Program-made: the position numbers and the translations under genes
Assembly: GCA_963817135.1 (NCBI GenBank)
Contig: CAWFNG010000003.1
Location: 186,001 to 250,000, forward strand
Source: VAZQ01 sp963817135
Lineage (GTDB): Bacteria; Pseudomonadota; Alphaproteobacteria; Rhizobiales; Xanthobacteraceae
Direction: 5' to 3'
Length of the DNA stretch: 64,000 nucleotides
In this document: one piece after another, positions 58,610 through 64,000 of the stretch
How the letters are laid out: the number at the start of each line of letters is the position of its first letter
Position numbering within the stretch: the stretch's first letter is position 1
Notes under the pieces: model-generated
The model's database searches: none
Told to the model about the DNA's origin: nothing
The model's input: only the letters and a program-made list of their open reading frames with translations

Positions 58610-58765
58610 ATGGAAGATGCGCAAGGACGCAAGATCGAGACGCCGGTGCAAGCGCGAGCCGGTGTTCTCGACCGTCCTGTATTGGTTGTGCTCGCTGTCA
58701 GCCTGGCCCTGATTGTGGTGCTGTTCGGCCTCCTTTGGCTCGGGTTCAATTATCTCGCCACATGA
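58610..58765 (+). CDS. short single-helix membrane protein
   Basis: A 51-residue protein: a soluble N terminus MEDAQGRKIETPVQARAGVL followed by one hydrophobic helix (VLVVLAVSLALIVVLFGLLW) and a short tail. GGAG lies five bases before the ATG. Upstream is an FNR/CRP-like site. Too short for a family call; it might be an accessory subunit of a membrane complex. Confidence 0.6.
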   Translation: MEDAQGRKIETPVQARAGVLDRPVLVVLAVSLALIVVLFGLLWLGFNYLAT

Positions 58766-58771
58766 GGGCTA

Positions 58772-58807
58772 ATCCCTCCCCCAAAAGGGCCTCAAAGGGG
58801 GAGGGAT
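58772..58807. terminator. hairpin between convergent genes
   Basis: ATCCCTCCCCC and GGGGGAGGGAT are perfect inverted arms of 11 bases around a 14-base loop. It lies between the 51-residue membrane protein gene and the convergent MBL-fold gene and probably ends transcription in both directions. Confidence 0.65.
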
Positions 58808-58810
58808 ACA

Positions 58811-59659
58811 TCAATGCCCCGGCAGCACCGTGACCTGCGGCGCTGCCGGCAATGTCGTCTTCGCCACCACCAGAGACGGTATTTCGCTCGTCTCCACGGT
58901 CCACAGTTGGCGCGCGCGTTCAAGAAATCGTTGCAGCGTGTAGGTGCTGAAGAAGTGCATGGGAATCATCAGCGGCGCCTTCAGCGCCTGCAGCACCTCG
59001 ACCATGCCATCGAGATCGAGCGTCATGTTACCGTCCACCGGCACGAACACAACGTCCACGCGGCCGATCTCGTTGAGCTGCTGCTGATTGAGCGTGTGAT
59101 GGAGATGCCCGAGATGCGCGATGCACATGTTGGCCATCTCGAAAATGAATATGGAGTTGCCATGCCGCTCGGTGCCCCCGCGCCAATCGCGGATATTGGT
59201 GGGCACATTGCGCACCCGGGTGTCACGCACGGTGATGTCGTGACGGGCAGGCTGGTCAGGAGTGGGCCCCCAGCCCCGCAGCACGTGCTTGATCGCGGGA
59301 TCGGGATAATCGGTGTAATGGGTGCTGTGGGCGTGATTCATGGTAATGATATCCGGCAACACCGGCGAACGGACATAGTCGTTATAATCGGTGGCGATTC
59401 GCACGAGCTGCGGGCTTTCGATCAGGAAACTCGAATGCCCGATATAGGTAATGCGGACCTGATCCGGATTGAGGGCCAAGCGAAATCCCGCGGGAATGGC
59501 GCGCGTCCTGCTTTCCGCAACGAAGCCGGGACAGTTCTCCCGCATCTCGGGTTTTGCCTCAGGCGCCTGCACGATATCGAGGGCTAATGCAGGCGATGAT
59601 ACAGAGACAAGAAAAACCGAGAACGCCAGAACGAGAGTCTGCAAAATGTTCCTGTACAT
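58811..59659 (-). CDS. secreted metallo-beta-lactamase-fold hydrolase (UlaG-like)
   Basis: A 282-residue exported protein. Signal peptide ILQTLVLAFSVFLVSVSSPA ending ALA, then RITYIGHSSFLIES and the metal motif ITMNHAHSTHYTD, later CIAHLGHLHHTLN and VFVPVDGNMTLDLDG, and PMHFF at the C terminus. The HxHxTHYTD sequence differs from the usual HxHxDH: Asp of the motif seems replaced by Thr-His-Tyr, so metal binding may differ. ATG 59659 is chosen; the longer frame runs into repeat sequence. Confidence 0.83.
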   Translation of the reverse strand: MYRNILQTLVLAFSVFLVSVSSPALALDIVQAPEAKPEMRENCPGFVAESRTRAIPAGFRLALNPDQVRITYIGHSSFLIESPQLVRIATDYNDYVRSPVLPDIITMNHAHSTHYTDYPDPAIKHVLRGWGPTPDQPARHDITVRDTRVRNVPTNIRDWRGGTERHGNSIFIFEMANMCIAHLGHLHHTLNQQQLNEIGRVDVVFVPVDGNMTLDLDGMVEVLQALKAPLMIPMHFFSTYTLQRFLERARQLWTVETSEIPSLVVAKTTLPAAPQVTVLPGH

Positions 59660-59753
59660 GCGTCCGTTCCTTGCGCTTATGCGCAGCGAACTTTCTTGCA
59701 TGAATCCAGGATTGCCGCCAGCAAGGAACGTAGCCTGCCAAATCGTAGGTCTT

Positions 59754-59868
59754 GTAGCCCGGATGAAGTCATTCGACGACGCGTAAGCGTCTTCGAATGA
59801 CGAAATCCGGGGTCCCGGATTACACACTCGTGCGCGAAAAGCACGCCCGAGTATTTCATCCGGGCTAC
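59754..59868. repeat. GTAGCCCGG palindromic repeat with nested hairpins
   Basis: Outer arms GTAGCCCGGATGAA and TTTCATCCGGGCTAC. Inside, GTCATTCGACGACGC / GCGTCTTCGAATGAC and TCGTGCGCGAAAAGCACG can also pair. It lies in the gap between the membrane coiled-coil gene and the MBL-fold gene. Confidence 0.85.
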
Positions 59869-59883
59869 GGATCGGACCGTTTA

Positions 59884-60786
59884 CTACCGCGTGATGGCGA
59901 GCGTGGCTTTGGGGGTGATCACCACCCAGCGGCCATCCTGCTTGCGGATGGCTTCGACGCGCCCGAGGCCCGGCACCACGTCGCCCTGCTCCACTTCGAT
60001 GAAGGCGCCGGCGCGGCCTTCAATATAGGCGACGCCGCGACGCACGTCGCGCAGCACCCAACCGTTCGTAGCGCCGGCGACCTGCTGCGGCGGCATGATC
60101 GACCCGGTCACTGCCGCTGTTTCGGCGCGGGAGAGCCGGTCGAGCGTTTCAATCGCTTTGTTGAGCTTGGCGGTGGGCTCCGTGGCAGTACGCTCCATGC
60201 GCTCGAGGCGCTCGCCAATCTTGGCCATCTGGGTGCCGGCATTGCGATTGGTGGCATCGATGGTCACTTTCAGTGCGGCAAGCTCAACTCTCGCCTGCAC
60301 GACATTCTCCTTGAGAGCCTGGAGCTCTTCCGGCGTGATTTTGTCGATCGCTATGGCAGCGGTCCGCACCGGCCGTGCCAGCGAATAGGCGGTGAGCGCG
60401 CCGACCATGCCGCCAAGCGCGGCGGACAGCGCAAGACACGCTGCGAGCAAAGTGAACCGGCCTACGCGAGCCTGCGCGCTCTCCTCGGCCGTTTCGGAAA
60501 CGGCCGCCTCGGAATGCGCAGCTTCTTGCGAATCTGTATTTGCGCCCGGCAGTTCCGGCGAAATCTGTGGGGCGGCAATGGCGGCAAGCTCGATTTTGGG
60601 TGCCTGGGCGGCGATATGCAGAAGAGGCAGCTCCAAGGTGCCGGTATCGATCCTTTCCGCCTTTTGCGCGTCTTTGGCCGCGAAACTTTGACTTGCCAAG
60701 GCCATCTTTGGGCTGTCGTCGCACGGCAGCCGTGATGTTTCGGCTGTCGATGCCGGCCTGTCCTTTAGTTTTTCCTGCCTAGCCAT
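59884..60786 (-). CDS. single-pass membrane protein with coiled coil, unknown function
   Basis: A 300-residue protein of a type common in Bradyrhizobium/Rhodopseudomonas-like genomes. A cytoplasmic, low-complexity N-terminal third is followed by one membrane helix (about residues 108-135, FTLLAACLALSAALGGMVGA), a coiled coil (about 150-220, LQALKENVVQARVELAALKV and IGERLERMERTA) and a C-terminal small domain NGWVLRDVRRGVAYIEGRAG ... FIEVEQGDVVPGLGRVEAI. The last domain resembles those that bind in the periplasm. ATG 60786 (MARQEKLK) chosen. Confidence 0.85.
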   Translation of the reverse strand: MARQEKLKDRPASTAETSRLPCDDSPKMALASQSFAAKDAQKAERIDTGTLELPLLHIAAQAPKIELAAIAAPQISPELPGANTDSQEAAHSEAAVSETAEESAQARVGRFTLLAACLALSAALGGMVGALTAYSLARPVRTAAIAIDKITPEELQALKENVVQARVELAALKVTIDATNRNAGTQMAKIGERLERMERTATEPTAKLNKAIETLDRLSRAETAAVTGSIMPPQQVAGATNGWVLRDVRRGVAYIEGRAGAFIEVEQGDVVPGLGRVEAIRKQDGRWVVITPKATLAITR

Positions 60787-60812
60787 GCCAAGTCCTGCCA
60801 AAATCCCCAGCG

Positions 60813-60882
60813 GTCCGATTCACAAGTTCGCCAGTACTCGCGGCACGTTCGGGTGCGAACTTCGGAATCTAATGACCACTGG
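60813..60882. repeat. degenerate type I palindrome
   Basis: GATTCACAAGTTCGCC on the left and GGTGCGAACTTCGGAATC on the right, then AATGACCACT instead of the full CACTAG end. Its core matches the type I repeats at 4754 and 24407. A type II copy follows after 13 bases, as at the other two loci. Confidence 0.7.
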
Positions 60883-60895
60883 CAAGGTTATGATT

Positions 60896-60973
60896 CTAGT
60901 GCAGTTTTGAATTTGAAATTCCTGAACGAGCTTGCGGCCCAGAATGACAGGAACTGCAAATTCACCGCACTAG
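60896..60973. repeat. type II palindrome, CTAG-bounded, opposite orientation
   Basis: CTAGTGCAGTTTTGAATTTG with AAATTCCTG on the left; CAGGAACTGCAAATTCACCG and CACTAG on the right. The loop GAACGAGCTTGCGGCC is the inverse of the loop in 24318-24391, so the element is inverted here. Confidence 0.85.
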
Positions 60974-61027
60974 TGCGCGCTTGGCGGATTGGAAACCATG
61001 GCGGTTACCAATTGGTTACCATTTTGG

Positions 61028-61741
61028 CTAAATGCCCAGATATCGGTGCTGAACGGTGGGTGCGGCGGCAAGCTCGCCCGAACTGCCGCTCCACACCACC
61101 CTGCCGCGCTCAATGATGTAGTGGCGGTCGGCGATCCGAATCAGCGCTTCGACGTTCTTGTCGATCAGCAGGATCGATTGCCCGGCGGCCTTGAGTCGAG
61201 TAAGGCACTGCCAAATCTCGGTCCGGATGAGGGGTGCGAGCCCCTCGGTGGCCTCATCGAGGACCAGGAGCCGCGGATTGGTCATCAGCGCGCGGCCAAT
61301 CGCCAGCATCTGCTGCTCTCCGCCGGAAAGCTGACTGGCCATATTGGTGAGCCGCTCGGCAAGCCGCGGAAAGAGCGCGCAGACTCGTTCGAGCGTCCAG
61401 GGTGCGGCCGTGTGCCGTCGATTTGCCGCCGTCGCAACCAGATTTTCGCGTGCGGTGAGATTGGGAAAGACCTGCCGGCCCTCGGGGACCAGCCCAATGC
61501 CGAGCTTGGCGATGCGATAGGCCGGCAGGCCGCGGATCTCCTCGCCTGCGAAACGGACGGAGCCCGCCATTGCCGGCGTAAGCCCCATGAGGGAGCGCAC
61601 GGTCGTGGTCTTGCCCATGCCGTTTCTTCCCATCAGCGTTACCATCTCGCCCGACGCTACGGCGAGCGACATGCCAAACAGGACCTGACTCAATCCGTAG
61701 CAAGTCTCGACATTGGAGAGTTCCAGCAGCGGATCAGCCAC
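61028..61741 (-). CDS. livF: branched-chain amino-acid type ABC transporter ATP-binding protein LivF
   Basis: A 237-residue ATPase. Walker A LMGRNGMGKTTTVRSLMG, GIGLVPEGRQVFPNLTAREN (Q-loop region), signature LSGGEQQMLAIGRAL, Walker B LLVLDEATEGLAP. The PEGRQVFP motif is typical of LivF. GTG 61741 overlaps the livM stop by eight bases. The partner LivG is not in the window. Confidence 0.92.
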   Translation of the reverse strand: MADPLLELSNVETCYGLSQVLFGMSLAVASGEMVTLMGRNGMGKTTTVRSLMGLTPAMAGSVRFAGEEIRGLPAYRIAKLGIGLVPEGRQVFPNLTARENLVATAANRRHTAAPWTLERVCALFPRLAERLTNMASQLSGGEQQMLAIGRALMTNPRLLVLDEATEGLAPLIRTEIWQCLTRLKAAGQSILLIDKNVEALIRIADRHYIIERGRVVWSGSSGELAAAPTVQHRYLGI

Positions 61742-62723
61742 GACGTTCACCTGCAATCAGGCTGTCGATGCCGCCGCGCGCAAACAGTACGACGAGAAGA
61801 AACAGCGGGCCGAGCACGATCTGCCAGTACTCCGCCATGCGAACGGCGGCATCGCCGAAAAAGGGCGACGCCAGCAGCCTGATGGTGAGCGGCAACGCCT
61901 CCTCCAGGGCGAGCAGCAGGACCGCGCCAAATAGCGGGCCGAACGAAGAGGCCATGCCGCCGAGCACCACCATTACGATCAGGTCGCCCGAACGGGTCCA
62001 GTGCATGGTTGCGGGGCTGATGAATCCGGTGTGATTGGCAAGCAGCGCCCCGGCCAATCCGCAGATTGCGCCGGCGATGACAAAGCCGGCAAGGCGATAG
62101 CGAAAGGTCGGAAACCCAATTGCCCGCATGCGGCGATCGTTCGAGCGCGCGCCTTGCAGCACCATGCCGAAGCGGGAGTTCACCAGCCGCCATGTGAGGT
62201 AGATGGTCGCGAGCAATAAGGCGAAGCAGAGATAATAGAAGACGAAGCGATCGGAGAGATCGATCAACCCGGCAAAGGTGCTGCGTTGCCGAATGCTCAA
62301 GCCGTCATCGGCGCCGTAACGGTCGAGGCCCACGCCGAAATAGTAGACGAGCTGCGCGAAGGCCAGCGTGATCATGATGAAATAGACGCCGCGCGTGCGC
62401 AGCGACAGCGCGCCGACAATGAGGGCAAATAGAGCGCAAACCGCGATCGCGAGCGGCCACTGCACAAACCCCGATGGAATGCCTTCATAGGCAAGAATGC
62501 CGACGGCATAGCCGCCTATGCCGAGATAGACGGCGTGCCCGAAGCTGACCATGCCGCCATAGCCGAGGATAAAATTAAGGCTGGTGGCCGCCATGGCAAG
62601 AATGAGGATTCGGCTAAACAGCGTAACGAGGAAAAAATTGCCGCTGAAGAATCCGTAGAGCGGCAAGAGCGCGAGCAGCAATAACAGGCAGGCGACCACC
62701 GCCTGATGCGGCGTCAGTTTCAT
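61734..62723 (-). CDS. livM: branched-chain amino-acid type ABC permease LivM
   Basis: A 329-residue membrane protein with about nine hydrophobic segments, FILGYGGMVSFGHAVYLGIG (family signature), RSNDRRMRAIGFPTFRYRLA (EAA-like loop) and GGMASSFGPLFGAVLLLALE. ATG 62723 (MKLTPHQA) overlaps livH by four bases. No ATPase is fused. Confidence 0.93.
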   Translation of the reverse strand: MKLTPHQAVVACLLLLLALLPLYGFFSGNFFLVTLFSRILILAMAATSLNFILGYGGMVSFGHAVYLGIGGYAVGILAYEGIPSGFVQWPLAIAVCALFALIVGALSLRTRGVYFIMITLAFAQLVYYFGVGLDRYGADDGLSIRQRSTFAGLIDLSDRFVFYYLCFALLLATIYLTWRLVNSRFGMVLQGARSNDRRMRAIGFPTFRYRLAGFVIAGAICGLAGALLANHTGFISPATMHWTRSGDLIVMVVLGGMASSFGPLFGAVLLLALEEALPLTIRLLASPFFGDAAVRMAEYWQIVLGPLFLLVVLFARGGIDSLIAGERRG

Positions 62724-63637
62724 TTGCCGGAGACCGGGAACAGCCCTTCTGGCCGCAGCACCAACACGATGGCCATGAGCAGATAGATCATCATCGACGA
62801 CATGGCGGGCGCGACGGTCGACGCGGCGCGCGAGGCAAGTACAAGCCGTAACAGATCGGGCAGGAAGGCACGGCCGACGGTGTCGATCAGGCCGACCAGA
62901 AGCGCGGCAATGAAAGCGCCGCGGATCGATCCTATGCCGCCGATGATGATCACCACGAAAGCGAGAATCAGAATGTTCTCGCCCATCCCGATCTGCACAG
63001 TGAGGATCGGCGCCTGCATCAAGCCGGCGAGAGCGGCAAGCGCTGCGCCCAATCCGAACACCAGGGTGTACAGAAGATTGATGTTGACGCCGAGCGCTCC
63101 GGTCATTTCCCGATTGGAGGCGCCGGCGCGGATCAGCATGCCGAGCCTGGTGTGCATGACCAGAAAATAGAGGAGCAGTGCGACGACAAGCGCGGTGACG
63201 ATGATGGCCATCCGATAGGTCGGATAGAACAGCCCCGGCAGGATCTCGATCGGATAGATGAGCCACATCGGCAGCGGCAGGCTCAACCCGCCCGGTCCCC
63301 AGATCAGCCGCACCAGCTCGTTGAAGAACAGAATCAACCCGAACGTGCCGAGGACATGATCAAGATGGTCACGGCCATAGAGGCGGCGCAACGCCACCAC
63401 CTCCAGGACCATTCCCACCAACAGCGTCGCAACAAGCGCGAGGATTGCACCGGCGATGAAGCTTTCCGTCCAGCCGACAAAGGTGGCGGCGAAATAGGCG
63501 CCCAGCATGTACAGCGAGCCGTGCGCCAGGTTGACCAGGTCCATGATGCCGAAGACGAGCGTGAGCCCGGCCGCAAGCAGAAACAACAGCAGCCCCAGCT
63601 GCACTCCGTTCAGGCACTGTTCTAGCAGCAGCAGCAT
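62720..63637 (-). CDS. livH: branched-chain amino-acid type ABC permease LivH
   Basis: A 305-residue membrane protein. FGIMDLVNLAHGSLYMLGAY near the start, and ALGVNINLLYTLVFGLGAAL plus VVIIIGGIGSIRGAFIAALL later are typical of LivH. ATG 63637 (MLLLLEQCLNG) chosen because the longer frame is encoded by repeats. Confidence 0.93.
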   Translation of the reverse strand: MLLLLEQCLNGVQLGLLLFLLAAGLTLVFGIMDLVNLAHGSLYMLGAYFAATFVGWTESFIAGAILALVATLLVGMVLEVVALRRLYGRDHLDHVLGTFGLILFFNELVRLIWGPGGLSLPLPMWLIYPIEILPGLFYPTYRMAIIVTALVVALLLYFLVMHTRLGMLIRAGASNREMTGALGVNINLLYTLVFGLGAALAALAGLMQAPILTVQIGMGENILILAFVVIIIGGIGSIRGAFIAALLVGLIDTVGRAFLPDLLRLVLASRAASTVAPAMSSMMIYLLMAIVLVLRPEGLFPVSGK

Positions 63638-63859
63638 GGAAGCAGAGGACGGAGGACGGATAACAGAGGACAGAGGACGCAGGACGGATAAGAACGGCGC
63701 TGTCATGCCCGCGCTTGTCGCGGGCATCCACGCCTTAGCGGAAGACGTGGATGGCCGGGACAAGCCCGGCCATGACGAGAAATACCAGGGAAACGCATTC
63801 TACTTGGCATCCGACATGTGTCATCCGTCCTCAGTCATCCGTCCTCTGTCGTCCGACTC
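63638..63859. repeat. repeat-filled gap between livK and livH
   Basis: GAGGACGGAGGACGGATAAC and further GAGGAC words on the left, and CATCCGTCCTCAGTCATCCG and TCCTCTGTCGTCC on the right form outer inverted arms. Nested inside (63700-63777) are GTCATGCCCGCGCTTGTCGC / GGGCATCCACG and CGTGGATGGCCGGGACAAGC / CCGGCCATGAC. Two repeat families are therefore inserted into each other. No gene is seen. Confidence 0.8.
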
Positions 63860-64000
63860 TCACCATTTCATCGGGCATTTGTCGTGGAAGCGATCCTGGC
63901 TGTCCTTGACAATGGTGGCCATGGTCTTGAGCACGAGATTTCCACCGGCATCCTTCACCGCTTCCTGCAAGTAGAAATTCTGGATCGGGAACTGGTTGTT
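63860..64000 (-). CDS. livK: C-terminal end of an ABC substrate-binding protein (LivK type)
   Basis: The last 46 codons before a TGA at 63860-63862: NNQFPIQNFYLQEAVKDAGG, NLVLKTMATIVKDSQDRFHD and KCPMKW. The ...F.DKCPM-K/W ending is typical of LivK-like proteins of alphaproteobacteria. It precedes livH on the same strand. The rest is outside the window. Confidence 0.85.
   Translation of the reverse strand, partial: NNQFPIQNFYLQEAVKDAGGNLVLKTMATIVKDSQDRFHDKCPMKW

Noticed and set aside
1..64000. CRISPR array
   Set aside because: No regularly spaced direct repeats were seen; the repeats present are inverted and dispersed.

Overview
The window looks like a chromosomal segment of a GC-rich alphaproteobacterium of the order Hyphomicrobiales (Nitrobacteraceae or Xanthobacteraceae-like). 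Four things point there: the aerobic cob gene set in a rhizobial style, the many ABC, TRAP and Bug type solute-binding proteins, several small proteins of a kind familiar from Bradyrhizobium-like genomes, and a heavy load of intergenic palindromic repeats. No species can be named from sequence alone.

Layout. 1-11.3 kb: the first 17 codons of a small conserved gene run off the left edge, followed by a small membrane protein, a NitT/TauT-type binding protein behind a palindromic operator, and then two divergent paralogous catabolic operons. The minus-strand set is CoA-transferase-like beta, thiolase, an OB-fold partner, CoA-transferase-like alpha and a TetR regulator. The plus-strand set is SRPBCC, DUF35, thiolase, alpha, beta and an aldehyde dehydrogenase. 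Both beta subunits appear to have Gly where glutaconate CoA-transferase has its catalytic Glu, so these pairs may be IpdAB-like C-C hydrolases.

11.8-30.2 kb: an aerobic (cobF/cobG/cobN type) adenosylcobalamin locus. It holds cobD; a leftward cobQ-cobO-cobU-hupE arm; a cobalamin riboswitch ahead of rightward cobW-cobN-cobG-cobH-cobI-cobJ; a lone leftward cobK; and rightward cobL-cobM-cobF-cobA-cobB. cobN has a single-base frameshift and a 147-bp palindromic element inserted in frame.

30.2-36.2 kb: an ABC binding protein, an orphan Cache sensor, and a TRAP transporter (dctPQM) divergent from a uronate dehydrogenase. 36.2-44.3 kb: a visibly AT-richer accessory region of small genes, pseudogene remnants, four small monohaem c-type cytochromes around a perfect FNR/FixK box, an IS630 element and tRNA-Arg(CCT). 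A 17-bp copy of the tRNA 3' end lies 4.6 kb away, in the geometry expected of an integrated island.

44.3-50.7 kb: an unassigned catabolic cluster with an M20 peptidase, a Bug binding protein, two LLM flavin oxidoreductases and an M24 peptidase. 50.8-58.8 kb: a three-PAS HWE/HisKA_2-type kinase with its response regulator, an SNase-like protein, an M48 lipoprotein peptidase, a beta-hydroxyacid dehydrogenase, a cupin and a frameshifted Rieske oxygenase. 58.8-64 kb: a metallo-beta-lactamase-fold protein, a membrane coiled-coil protein and a leftward liv operon (livK partial, livH, livM, livF).

The most unusual theme is the repeats. At least seven palindromic families occur. One is a pair of related hairpins bounded by CTAG and always found side by side at three loci, where the CTAG supplies the TAG stop codon of neighbouring genes.
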